Below are positions 9,420 to 21,519 of a stretch of 64,000 nucleotides of DNA, piece after piece. Position 1 is the stretch's first letter, and every line of letters starts with the position of its first letter. The stretch comes from Laguncularia racemosa (Eukaryota; Streptophyta; Magnoliopsida; Myrtales; Combretaceae). The stretch is taken from positions 2,092,501 through 2,156,500 of the forward strand of contig JBBMOL010000046.1 of NCBI GenBank assembly GCA_037954665.1, given 5' to 3'. The position numbers were made by a program, and so were the translations under genes. The notes under the pieces were generated by a model, which did no database searches, had not been told where the DNA came from, and was given only the letters and a program-made list of their open reading frames with translations.

Positions 9420-12355
9420 ATGGCAAACAGTGGCAACAACAGCGACAACCACAACAACACAAGTGCTGATGCTGCCTCAAATCCCAGGATCGTATCCTTG
9501 GAACAAACTGTCCAGCAATTGGCTGCACAAGTCCACCTCCTGATTAAGAGTATTAGCCTCCTTTGCACCACCCAACCAACTCAAGAAGAACACTCAGGGG
9601 CAAGAAAGGGGAAAGCAATGGAGGGTCAGCCTCCAGAATACGAAGAAATCAATTCCTACCTCAACCCGGCTTTCGAGTATGAACCAAAAGTCAACCTGGG
9701 TCCAACCTTCGACGACATAAAGAGGGAAATGGAGGACAGGCAAAAGGAGATGGAAAGGAGACTTTTTCAATAGCTGGCTGATAAGATGAAGACAATAGAG
9801 GGGCCTGACGGTTTTGAACAAGTAGAGATCACTATCTTACCAGTATTTAGGGAAGAGGTATACCTAGAGAAGTTTAACACCTCAGAATTTGAAAAATATG
9901 ATGGTATTGGATGCCCCAAGATGCATACAAGGCTATATGTACGGAAAATGAGCGAATATGCCCAATATGACCAACTTATGATCCAGACCTTCCAAGATAA
10001 CTTTACAGGCCCAACCCTCGTCCGGTATGCACACCTAGACTTCAACCAGGTCAATACCTGGGAGAGACTTGCTCAGCATTCTATGACCAATACAAATTCA
10101 ACATTGAAGTTGCCCCCTCAGTAATCAACCTGGGAAGTCTTCAAAAGAGACACACTGAGTCTTTCAAGGAGTATAATCAGCGTTGGAGAGCTCAAGCCGC
10201 TAGGGTAGCAAACCCAATTTCTGAAAAGGAGCTAACATTCATCTTTGTCAACACTCTGGATAAGACCTACTTCTCACATCTGGTGGGCCAGACGTCATCC
10301 AGCTTCGCAAAGGTAGTAGCAGCAGGGTACCAAATTGAGAATGCCATCACATTAGGCAGACTCCAAATGATAGATCCTCCCAAGGTTACATCATTACAAA
10401 GGCCCTTAGGAGGTAACAAAGCCAAGGAGTCTACTGTCAGCACAGTTAATTCCGGTAAAGCAGACAAGGTTGGGACCCGCGTAACATTCCAGACCACAAG
10501 TGCCCCAATCCAGCAATCCCTGACAAACCACACCCAGGTCACCAGAGTCTTAAGACAGTTCACTCCAATCCCGATCCCGCTCAGCCAAGTCTTCGCTTGG
10601 CTGCGAGTAGATAATTTGATCAGCTTCGAGATCCCGAATGACCAGTACAAGCCTAAAAATTTCGACTCAAGCCTCAAATGTTATTATCATATGGGCCAAG
10701 AAGGGCATTCTATAGACAAACGCTAGAGGCTTCGAAACAAAATCCAAGATCTGATTTACGCCGAGATTGTGCAGCTGGACTTTGTTAACACACCAGCACC
10801 CAATGTCAACACTAATCCGCTACCCAACCATAAGCCCGCTGTCAATATAATCACATCTAAAGAGCTGAATTCCAAAGAGTCCCCAAAACAGCACAAAGCA
10901 ACAGTGCAGCGAGAAAGTCACTCACGCCAAACTCCAGAGGGAACCCCTAAGTCACAGATCAAGAGGAGATGCTTAGCTGGAGACCCAACGGTCGGTACCT
11001 TAGGTGAATCGCATGGGAGATTCAAGTATCTGGTAAATTACTCTTTCACACCAACTGAGTATGGGCCACCTAGTGAATGGGGGCTTGAGTTTGAGAAAGA
11101 AGACAACCCACCAAAAGAGGGGGAGAAGTCCATGAACATGATAAAATCAGACCAAAAGCCGATAGTCATAAAGTGCTATAAGGGAGAATCGATTGAGGTG
11201 CAAATTCCAAAGAAGAGGTATGTATTCAATGTCCCAATACCCGCGGAGAGGTATAAGGTGACACCATTTGACTATCGGGCTCTTAATCAAGAAAGACCCC
11301 TTATTGTAGGAGGAATCACCCATTCTGGGAGAATTTATGACCCGAAATACAAAATCTCAATTGAGGAGCCCAACACTGAGGTAGGAAAAGAAGAAGAAGA
11401 GGGGCTCTCTGCATTTACAAAGATGGTCGAGGCAAGTGAATATAAGATCATGGAATAACTAAACAAGGTTCCAGCCTAGATATCGCTTATGGGCCTCCTC
11501 ACAACCTCTGAGCCTCATAGGGAAGCACTCTTCAAAGTGCCCAAACAAATCAAGGTACCAGAAGGCATCGCAACAGAAAAATTGAGCCATGTAGCAGATT
11601 CGATCTTCACCATGGACCAAATATCTTTCTCCCCCGAAAAGTTGGGAGAAGACGGGGACCAACATACAAAACTGCTATTCATAGTGGTAAAATGCAACGA
11701 TACAATTGTCTGCCGAGTACTCATTGACAATGGATCTTCTCTCAACGTATGCCCATTGGCTACCCTCGACCCACTGGGAGTCGATCTAAGTAACAACAAA
11801 CCAAGCTCAACGGTGGTTAGGGCTTTTGACGGGTCGAAGAGAGACATAGTAAGGGAAATACATACCGCTGGAGCCATACCTTCAAGCCTCCATCAGAAAG
11901 TCAAGTTCATTGCAAATGGACAGATCATCACCGTGCTGGGAGAGCAAGATTACGCCATCTATAAAGAGACCGCCATACCCTACATTGGGGAAGATGGTTC
12001 CGAAGACTTTGGTCTCCAAATATTCAATGAGGTGAATGTGGTGACCAGCAAGGAGGGCCATCAGTTTAAGGAGGGACAGCAAGGGACATTTGGACTAGGG
12101 TACGTTCCTACAGCTCAGGAAGAGGCACAAGCTAGAGGAATTAGAGGTAGAGGGAAAGAGCGGCCAAGCGATACTCAGATGCATTTTTCGCCCCTCCAAC
12201 AATCATTCATACAAGCAACTACCACTCAAGAGCCAAGGATGAGCGAAGCTAACGTCAGCAATGGGAGCTCGACCCCTCGCACGTCTGAGTAGCATCCAGC
12301 TCTCAATAATTGGTTCTATTATCCTATTGATAACACTAGGTCAGCTCAAGGATAG
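9420..12355 (+). pseudogene. gag-pro: gag-pro of element 1, broken
   Basis: Structural protein and aspartic protease. The N-terminal part is Asn/Ser-rich. The central capsid region carries DKTYFSHLVGQTSSSF (around 10260). The knuckle is CX2HX5HX4C with the last Cys changed (CYYHMGQEGHSIDKR, about 10678-10722), a variant typical of Tat/Ogre gag. The protease has IDNGSS at 11723-11740, where the active-site motif is usually DTG or DSG; DNG is common in this clade. Stops include CAG-to-TAG at 9772, CAA-to-TAA at 11456, CAG-to-TAG at 11477 and a Gln-site TAG near 12290. There is a deletion after the protease core near 11860 relative to element 2. Confidence 0.85.
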
Positions 12356-12490
12356 GGAACAATTATCAAACAAAATTTTATTGTGGTTTCTTTTTAGATT
12401 CAATAAATTGCAATTCATTCATTTGTTTTTTTTTCTTATGTACGTACTCTCGTTTCACTTCACCCAGATTCCCTACTATCGAACGTCAGG
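12356..12490 (+). other. Intron-like gap between protease and RT
   Basis: The protease frame ends at TAG 12353-12355. A U-rich stretch with a pyrimidine tract and CACCCAG near 12460-12470 follows, and the RT frame then opens near 12490. Element 2 has the same arrangement (46206-46322). Ogre elements are reported to splice an intron here. I see a good acceptor-like end but no clean GT donor, so a frameshift strategy remains possible. Confidence 0.45.
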
Positions 12491-15400
12491 TACATTTCGC
12501 GCAGGTAAGAAATGAAAACACCGATATCGTTTCCAACACTATTAGGTCAGTCGTTGGAGGCAATGTCCTTGACCACAAAATAATACAAGAAAATTGGCAA
12601 AAACATGAACAAAGTGGAATTTCAATTGACGAGCCAGTGGAGACAGTAAATCTAGGAAGCACTGAGCAACCTAAAAACCTCAAGATCAGGACCAGTTCAA
12701 GTGCCAAGCAAAAATGTGAGATAATCGAGCTATTAACTGAGTATGCAGATGTGTTCGCCTGGTCATATGACGACATGCCAGGATTAGACCAATCAATAGT
12801 AGTTCATAAGCTTCCCACAAGGGAAGCCGTCAAACCTAAAAGACAGAAATTGAGAAGATTTAGGCCTGACATCTTACTAAAAATTAAAGAGGAAGTCAAG
12901 AAACTACTAGAAGTAGGGTTCATCAAAGTATCTGACTATCTAGAATGGGTAGCAAATATAGTCCCTGTTCTAAAAAAGAATGGAAAAGTACATATATGTG
13001 TAGACTTTCGAGACTTAAACCAAACCACACCAAAAGATAACTTCCCCCAACCTCACATCGATGTCCTGGTAGACAACACTGCAGAAAACCATCTTTTCTC
13101 ATTTATGGACGGTTTCTCAGGATATAATCAAATAAAAATAGCTAAAGAAGATAAAACTAAGATGACTTTCATCACAACATGGGGAACTTTCTGTTACAAA
13201 GTCATGCCCTTTGGTTTGAAAAACACCGGGGCAACGTATCAAAGAGCCATTGTTGCAATACTTCATGACATGATGCATCGAAAAGTCGAAGTATACGTCG
13301 ACGATATGATAGCCAAGTCTAAAGAAGAAGAAATCCATGCAGTTATTCTGAGAAAGTTATTCAAGTGGTTGAGAAAATTTCAGCTCAAGCTAAATCCAGA
13401 AAAGTGCACTTTTGGGGTCACGACAAGCAAGTTGTTAGGGTTTGTCATAAGCCGGGAAGGCATTAAAATCGACCCTGACAAAGTAAAAGCCATATTGGAG
13501 CTACCTTCTCCACGTACTGTCAAAGAAGTAAGAGGTTTGCTGGGAAGATTAAATTACATAGCTCGTTTTATCTCACAGCTCACAGATAAATGCCGTCCAC
13601 TATTTCGTCTGCTAAAAAAGAATGCCGTAGTAGAATGGGACGATGAATGTGAAGAAGCATTCAGGACGATCAAAGACTATCTCATAAAGCCTCCAGTCTT
13701 GATAGTTCCAAAGCAAGGGAAACCCTTATTCTTATACCTCACGATACTCCCTGAATCCATGGGGTACGTGTTGGGATAGAAAGATGAAGAGGGAAGAGAG
13801 CGTTCCATATATTATCTAAGTAAGAAATTCACAGACGGGGAACAGAGGTATTCAGAAGTAGAGAGAACTTGCTGTGCTCTGATTTGGGTCATGCACCGAT
13901 TGAGGCAATATACCCTTTACTACCCCATCGAGTTGCTGACAAGACATGATCCTTGGAAGTACTTGGCAGAGAAGCCCATTTTATTAGGGAGAATCTCCAA
14001 ATGGCTAATGCTCTTATCAGAATTCGATATCACATACATAAATCAAAATTTGATAAAAGGGCAATCTTTAGCCGACCAGTTGGCGGAACACCCAATTGAG
14101 GGAGATTCCCAAGAATCACAAGCCCAATTCCCTGATGAAAATATATTAACAGTGGAAAGTGCACCAGTAGAAGACTGTGAGATAGACCAGGACCCTAAGT
14201 AGAAGATGTTCTTTAATGGAGCTGCCAATGTATTTGGTTGTGGGATCGGGGCAGTGTTGATATCCGTAAAAGGAACACAATTCCCTTCAGCAACAAGGCT
14301 CACATTTCCATATACTAATAATATCGCGGAATATGAGGCATGCATCCTTGGCCTCAAAATGGCTTGTCACATGCAAATCTGTGAATTAGAAGTGTATGGA
14401 GATTCGTCGCTCATCATATTACAAACGAGAGGGGAATACAAAACTAAAGACCCTAAATTGGTACCATACCATCAGCATTTGATAGAGCTAATCGATGAAT
14501 TCGAGGCAATCACCTTCACATACATCTCGAGAACTTAGAATCAGTTTGCAGATGCATTTGCCACACTAGCATCTATAATTCAGATAACAGGGGGAGTCAA
14601 AGTCCAACCATTGAAAATAGAGATCGAAAATCGGCCCGCCTACTGTTTGGTAATTGAAAAAGCACAAGATGATAAGCCCCGGTATCACGACATCAAAACT
14701 TTTCTCCAAGAAAGCAAATACCCTGAAATGGCTAGCAAAAATGACCAAAGAACACTCATAAGGTTAGCAAGTCATTTCTTATTAAATGGGCCCGTGCATT
14801 ACAAAAGATCGCCTGATACCACCTTGCTAAGATGTATGGATAGAAATGAGGCATGTGAACTGATGAAAGAAGTGCATGAAGGAGTATGTGGACCTCACAT
14901 GAACGGCTACATGTTGACCCGAAAAATCATGAGATTGGGCTACTATTAGCTAACCATGGAATCAGATTGCATCAAATATGTCAAGCACTGTCACTTGTGT
15001 TAAGTTTACGCGAACCGAATAAATGCTCCGCCCAACGAGCTGCATTCGTTGTCTACACCATGGCCTTTCTCCATGTGGGGAATCGACATAATCGGCCCAA
15101 TCACTCCAACAACGTCCAATGGCCACAAGTTTATATTGGTAGCCATTGATTACTTCACCAAGTGGGTGGAACCTTCATCATATGCCAACGTCACAAAAGG
15201 AGTAATAGTCTGGTTCTTGAAGAGGGACATAATAGCTCGATGTGGAGTTCCTGAGTCAGTCATCACCAACAACAGTACCAATCTCAACAACAAGTCAATG
15301 ACAGATTTGTGTCAACAGTTCCACATAATAGAAATTCAACTCCCTATCGACCTCAAATGAATGAAGCAGTGGAAGCAGCCAACAAGAATATCAAAAGAAT

Positions 15401-15923
15401 CATCGAAAAGATGACAATCACTTACAAAGATTGGCATGAGATGCTTCCATTTGCCCTTATGGCTTATAGAACCTCAATTAGAACATCTACTGGAGTTACC
15501 CCATATTCACTGGTATATGGCACTGAGGCAATCTTACCAGTTGAGGTCGAAATACCATCCTTCAGAATTCTATCAGAAGCGCAGTTAGATGAATCAAACT
15601 GGGTAAAGAAGAGGCTTGATCAGTTGAATTTGATTGATGAAAAAAGACTCACTACATTATGTCACGACCAGTGTTACCAACAAAGGATGGCCCGAGCATT
15701 TAACAAGAAAATGAGGCCTCGATGCTTCAAAGAAGGGGATTTGGTGTTAAAGAAAGTTCTCTCGAATGCTCAAGATTCCAGAGGGAAGTTTACCCCAAAC
15801 TATGAGGGTCCATATGTTGTAAAGAAGGTATTATCGGGAGGTGCTCTGATATTAGCTCAAATGGATGGTCCAGAATTAAGAGAGCCCATTAATACAGATG
15901 CTGTTAAGATGTACTATCCTTAG
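12490..15923 (+). pseudogene. pol: pol of element 1: RT, RNase H, aRNase H, integrase (broken)
   Basis: Reverse transcriptase reads 12637-13779 with YVDDM at 13294-13308. A TAG (13777-13779) separates it from the classic RNase H (to about 14100). A second, archaeal-type RNase H follows (FFNGAANVFG near 14210, NNIAEYEA near 14320), the hallmark dual layout of Tat elements. Integrase has an HHCC-type region near 14880-15003, a GIDIIG first Asp, but the second Asp is lost: TDNG has become TNNS (15265-15276, both changes G-to-A). The Glu region (EAVEAANKN) is present after a frameshift near 15330. Further stops are at TGG and CAA/CAG codons near 14203, 14536, 14948 and 15001. Catalytically dead. 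Confidence 0.9.
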
Positions 15924-16473
15924 GCAAGGAAATTGAGATTTTGCCAATGTTTATGAATGCCAATATTCAATACAAATTTCGTTGAGTCTAGTTTTGATTT
16001 CTCTTACAAGCAAAGTTAATGTCTCTGAATGATCAATAATTCCAACCAATTCTCATTAAAACAAACATCCCTAAACACATTACCCATCACTTCGCCAATG
16101 AATAATGAACATTGAAATGATAATGAATCTCAATAAATTTTGTGATATAATTCTACCTACTTTTGAGCATTAAACCTGGTACATTAATAGGATAATACTA
16201 CAATCATAAGAGTCATCCTTGCAAGAAGGAAAATAAATCAAGACCCTCAGCCTTGTTTTGAAGCAAGAGTAAGCAAAGGAGAAGCAAACCAACATAAATG
16301 TTCGGTTGTTTGATTGCTATACACGATAAATTGGTAAGCATCTTAGAATAAATAACCATCATTCACATAATTAAGACATCTCTTATCAAGTCATTTGACC
16401 CGTTCATTAGAAACATTTTCAAAAGCATAGGTTAGTCAGCCCATAATAGGGCACTTTCCTAAATATCTCTTCT
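15924..16473 (+). other. 3' untranslated region of element 1, proximal part
   Basis: Non-coding sequence between pol and the tandem array. It shares words with the same region of element 2 (42270-42765), such as the CAAACAACCAAAC/GTTTGATTGC area. The first hairpin unit (GTCAGCCCATAATAGGGCAC) lies at 16433-16453, just before the nested insertion. Confidence 0.6.
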
Positions 16474-17832
16474 TGATACGCTCAGAAGGTATATATAAAA
16501 TGGGAGCGTAAATTGCAGCAAGTGCACTGGTCGTATCAAGTAATAGAGTGGTGAAAAGTAAGGTTGTCGATCCCTCAAGGAACCAATAGAGTACTAGACC
16601 TATGGCAATTCTTATCAATATCTAGGTGATTAAAAAGGGGTTTTGAAATGTCTAAGCTAAAAATTTAACTTAAAGCAAAAAAGGAGAATTTTATGAAGAA
16701 TCTGTCAATTATGAACGAGGGAAATTAGAATTCACCCTAGATTCATTAATCAAACTGCTACCATGTTATATCAACTAGTGGTTATAAGGTTATTCAAGTG
16801 AGTTTAGAAAATCCTTTTTAGGGATGTTAACCTTAAATCAATTAGTCGGCTTCCGCGTCTCCAATTAATCAAGGAATCAAAATTATGTTCATACACCTCC
16901 CGATGCTACAAACAACTAATACCTTAAATCAATTAACCCTAATCCCTTAGTGATTAATTAACAAGAAACATTGCATTGCGCCCTCCATAAACTCTAATTA
17001 AACCAATTATCGCAACTCTCGTATTAATAATCAATCTAATTAAGAATTCCTAACAAATCCTAATCAACTCCCATATCAAAAGGATTTCTAACAATTATAA
17101 TCAAAGACCAATTATAATTGAAATCAAAAGAATTGCAATCATGAATAATCCTAATAATTCCTAATCATATAACATGGCTACAATTATCCTTTTAACATTC
17201 TAGGGTTTCATCCAATTTCCCAAGGAAAAGATTTAGCAATTCATGGAGATAAATACATGATTATGATTCAAGGAGATTCGTGCAAAAGAAATTATATTCA
17301 ATAATTGGATCAAATACTTAAATTGCATATAAGAAATAAAGTTCAGAAATCACCGATTTAACAATACAAATAAGACCTTAATTGCAAGGAACTCCACAAA
17401 TTCTTCACAAAGGATGATAATCTCCACCAAGATCACAAAGTTTTCTCCAAGATTTGATCTCCACAATTCTCGCTTAAAACTAGGTTAAAACTACTTTAAG
17501 AACAAAAAAAATTGACAAAAGTTCCCCTACAAATCGACCTAGGACCTATATATATGCAAGGGGAGGCGAGAAGATGCAATTAAAACAAGACCAGCCCAAG
17601 GCCGGCCTAAGGCCGGCAGCTTTGCTTTTTTCCTTTGCCATCCTTCAATCTTTTCATGCTTCAATTTGTATGCAATCTCTCCAAATTGATTAAGCTTTGA
17701 ACTCAAAGTCTTCCAACATCTGAAATGTAAAAATAAACATGATTAAGTACCATTTCCTTGTGATTTCTCTAAAATCAATAATGAATACTTGCAAATTGCT
17801 TAACGAATTATGAGTAAAATATGCCTTTATCA
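16474..17832 (+). mobile_element. Solo LTR nested in element 1
   Basis: 1359 bases with TG...CA ends (TGATACGC...CTTTATCA, 5-base terminal inversion TGATA/TATCA) flanked by an exact 5-bp duplication CTTCT (16469-16473 and 17833-17837). It interrupts the word ATCTCTTCTCAAGGTCAGCC, which is intact in the array nearby (near 17953). No coding capacity. A TATATATA box at 17550-17557 suggests + orientation. The host family is not identified; it is unlike elements 1 and 2. Confidence 0.8.
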
Positions 17833-17837
17833 CTTCT

Positions 17838-18760
17838 CAAGGTCAGCCCGTAGGGGCACCTTTCGAGACATTTCTTCCCCAAAGTCATGAGTCTAAAAAG
17901 ACGCTTCTCACCATAGGTTAGTTAGCCCACAATGGGGTACTTTCCTAAACATCTTTTCTCAAGGTCAGCCCATAGGGGCACCTTTGAGGCATGTCCTCTC
18001 GTTGTAGGTTAGTTAACCCGCAAAAGGGCACTTTCCTAGACACCCTTTCTCGAGGTTAACTCATAGGAGTACTTTTCGAATCATTTGATTAGTTAGCTCA
18101 TAGGAGCACTTTTCAAAGCTATCGATTAGTTAGCTCATAGGAGCACTTTTCAAAGCTATCGATTAGTTAGCTCATAGGAGCACTTTTCGAATCTATCGAT
18201 TAGCTAGCTTAGAGGAGCGCTTTTCAAATCTATCAATTAGTTAGCTCAGATGAGCACTTTTTGAATCTATCGATTAGCTAGCTTAGAGAAGTGCTTTTTG
18301 AATCTATCGATTAGTTAGCTCAGAGGAGCACTTTTCGAATCTATCGATTAGTTAGCTCATAAGAGCACTTTTCAAATCATTTAATTAGTTAGCTCAGAGG
18401 AGCACTTATTGAATCTATCGATTAATCAACTCATAGGAGCACTTTTTGAATCTGTTGATTAGTCAGCTCATGAGAGCACTTTTCAAATTTGTCTATAACT
18501 GATTAGTCAGCTCGCAAGAGCACTCTTCGGAAGTATTTCTCCATAAACAGTCGCTAGTCTAGCCAGACGCTTCTGTTAATAGGTTGCCTGCTCATAAGAG
18601 TGATTCCTAAGACAATTTTCTTCTTAAGGTTGCTAGTCTGACAAGACGCTTCCTATCATCAGCTATTCCACTCACAATAACACATTCCTACACAATCCTT
18701 GAGATGTTTCTCATCACCAATTAGTCAGCCCATAGAGCACTTTTCAGGAGGATACATCAC
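17838..18760 (+). repeat. Hairpin-bearing tandem array in the 3' UTR of element 1
   Basis: More than 20 imperfect units of about 38-50 bases, each with a core such as TTAGCTCATAGGAGCACTTTT followed by an AATCTATCGATTAG-like spacer. The core forms a 4-bp stem with a 4-base loop (GCTC-ATAG-GAGC). Variants keep pairing: GCCC/GGGC, ACTC/GAGT, and GTCT/AGAC. Variable 3' UTR tandem repeats are known in Tat elements and can seed satellites. Confidence 0.85.
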
Positions 18761-18963
18761 TTCAAATTGTTAGGTTATTTAAGACCATTTCCTAAACAAT
18801 ACCAATCATCACAAAGTACTCATGGGATTATTAACTCATGGAGCATTGTCTTACTAAAGACCAAAAGCCAGATAACCAGCCAAACCATGGCGTTATCCAT
18901 TCAGTCAAGAGGCCAAAAATGGCGTCTTTCTTATCTTTGTAGTTAAACTTTTCAGACTTTACT

Positions 18964-18978
18964 ACAAAGAGGGGCAGT
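18964..18978 (+). other. Polypurine tract of element 1
   Basis: ACAAAGAGGGGCAGT directly precedes the 3' LTR, as expected for the plus-strand primer. The same tract is seen in element 2 in reverse (41108-41123). Confidence 0.8.
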
Positions 18979-20962
18979 TGTAAACACCCCATTTTTGCCC
19001 CTAATGATCAATAATAATCAATTTTCAATTTTTTCATTTTTTTACAATTTTTTTCTAATTTAGCAAAAATAAGAAAAATATTCAAAAAATAAAATAAATA
19101 GGAAAAATACATCAATTTTGGAAAATAATTGTAGAAATAGTAATAAAAGGGATTAAATGATTTTTACAAATTTTTGGATTTTCAAAAAAATACAAAAATA
19201 ATAAAAATTGTATTGCATATATGCAAATTGCGAAAAAAAAAAAAAAACGAGTATGTAGGCTAGCCCAGCTGGTCCGAGCCATGGCCTTATGCGCGTGGGG
19301 AGGGGGTTAGGTCGTAGGTTCGAAATGCAGGGGAGGCAGATTCCGCGTTTTGCAATTTTTTTTCCTCGCCCCGGACACGTGTCAACAACTGATTACGTGA
19401 CCTTCTTCCTCCTTTGTCCGAGATCGTCGCCGGTGGGGGAAAAATTGCATTTTTGCCATTTTGATTCGATTTTTTGTACAAATCCAACAGATCTTTAACT
19501 AAAATAGGATAAACATCATCCAATTGGAATCAAATCGCAACAAATCGATGGATTTACACAAATCAAAGATGGGTTTTTTAACCGAAATCCAATTTTCCTC
19601 AATCGGAGGAAATCCGAGCTTATCCAGCTCAATTCCTTGTGGCTATAAATAGAAGACGAAGGTAAGAAGCCAAGGCACGGATCAAAAGTGAGAAAAAGAG
19701 AGAAATCGAAGCTTCACCGGAGTTCCTTGAGCCGCGACTGCCGACCAAGCTTCGAACCACCACCAGGAGGCTTTTTGGAGAAATCCACCACTACGGTTGA
19801 GTTCCCCACCCTCGAAAACCTAGGAAACGACTCCTCAACCTCCTCGAAAGGCCGCCAGAACACCCCCAACTGTCGTGATCGTTCGACTCGACCCGACCCG
19901 CTTCGACCCAATCGACCCGACTCGCACACCGACTCGGATCCAGGTAAGTTGAATTTTCTGATTTTTTTCAAATTATTTATTTATTTTTTAGTTATTTTTT
20001 TTAATTTATTTGTTATTTGCAATTCAAAAAAATAGAAAAATATTAGAATTTAGATTTTTTTTTTTAGGAGTTAGTTTAGGGTGAATAGTAGAAAATAATA
20101 ATAAAAATAAAAAATTATAAAAAATAAAATCATAAAAAAAAATGATAAAGATATATTAGAAAAAATGATAGAATTTAGATTTTTAGTTTAAGGTAGATAA
20201 AATAATATAAGAGAAATTTTTTTAATTAATTTACAAAAATTAATAAAAATTAATAAAAAATAAAAAATAATAATATTAGAGGTAGGTTAAAAAATAGAGA
20301 AATAAATTTTTATCACTTAGAAAAATGTTTTTTTAATAATAAATCCAAAATTGGTTTTTTCCTTAAAATTATTATTTTTCAAAAAAATCAAATAATCAAG
20401 CTTGAGCTTAGATTTTTCCAGAAAAATACGAAAATGATAAAAACGTAAACCAAAAGTAATTTCATAATTAAAATCAACAAACACATTAAAGTTTTTCATG
20501 AAAAGCGAACTACGGCCCGTTTGATCCTGAATAGTAGGTACGTAGGCACCCGTTTGGGGCAACTTTAAAAAGAATAAAAAATCATTTTCTTAGAATAAGT
20601 TATTCAAAAACACAATAAAAAGATAACAAAAAAAATAAAATAAAAGATATTAGGATAAGGTTTAGATTTCAAGAGAGTAGGGTAGTAACTTTAAGGTTTT
20701 AATAGGTTAGCCTCCGAATCCAGAAACTCTAGTTTTCCATTTCCTCTTTCACAAAAATGAAAAGAGGAAACCTCGCTGACTAGTGGTCCAAATTAGGATT
20801 AATCTGCTTAATTAGTCCTAATTCGATCTTTCCCAACCCCAGTTGGGTGGCAACTCCAAAATAAAATGAAATTCCTAATTCAAATTGAAGATCTATATTT
20901 AATGAGCATAGGGTCTAGTATAAATCGGATTAGGAACAGAAAATCAAAAATTAGACTCAACA
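18979..20962 (+). repeat. 3' LTR of element 1
   Basis: 1984 bases, TG...CA. Pol III-like boxes at 19261-19272 and 19317-19326, TATA box at 19644-19652, CAG|GTAAGT donor at 19941-19949. Relative to the 5' LTR it lacks about 30 bases near 19395, and differences are concentrated at CpG sites in the GC-rich section. Confidence 0.92.
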
Positions 20963-21519
20963 ATAAGCCTTTAGCTTATTTATAGAAGAGTTTGGCTTCT
21001 TTTGTAATATGGATAGGCTAAACTATATAAGCTTAAAAAGACTTGGGCCTAAGCTTGGTCCAAGCCTATGAACTTATATGCTTAAGAAGGCTTCAATATC
21101 AACCGTCTATCATTACAAATAATTTGACGGTTATTATCAATGGCTAATCTAGTGTGTCCATCTCAACTTCATCCAACAATCGAGACCAGGAGACAAAATC
21201 TATATATATGAGCCTGCTCTTCCTCATTAACATTCAAAGCATTAACAAACTTCACACAAATGCCGCTACTTTACTAGAATCGCTTTGTAGAAGGTCAAAC
21301 ACTAGAAATTCTTGAAGAACAAGTCAAAGACACATTAAGAATTGTATATTCAACTACCGTCACATGCGCGCTCTAAGAATTCAAGCTTGCTTATTCATCT
21401 TCCCACACTTCTCTCTAAATACATTTCTCCATATATTATTTGATCAAGACTTCTCCAAAGATTGGCCTTTACACTCATTGCACATGATCAATCATTAATA
21501 GCAAAACTCCTATACGTTA
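20963..21519 (+). repeat. Right part of the LTR-like repeat split by element 1
   Basis: Continues the repeat begun at 4905. It starts with the duplicated ATAAG, then reads GCCTTTAGCTTATTTATAG as in the copy at 35249-36049. A CTATATATATGAGC box (about 21201) followed by an A/C-rich leader resembles an LTR promoter. Class unknown. Confidence 0.65.

Larger units (their letters stand above)
5141..20962 (+). mobile_element. Element 1: Tat/Ogre-like Ty3/gypsy LTR retrotransposon (decayed)
   Basis: A full-length element of 15,822 bases with two LTRs (5141-7131 and 18979-20962, both TG...CA) and an exact 5-bp duplication ATAAG (5136-5140 and 20963-20967). Order: LTR, primer binding site, leader hairpin, ORF1, gag-pro, intron-like gap, RT, RNase H, second RNase H, integrase, hairpin tandem array, polypurine tract, LTR. 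An ORF upstream of gag, two RNase H domains, a CX2HX5HX4C knuckle and 3' tandem repeats are established traits of the Tat clade that includes Ogre. Numerous stops and frameshifts make it non-autonomous now. LTR divergence is visibly uneven: low in AT-rich parts and higher in the CpG-rich part. Confidence 0.93.
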
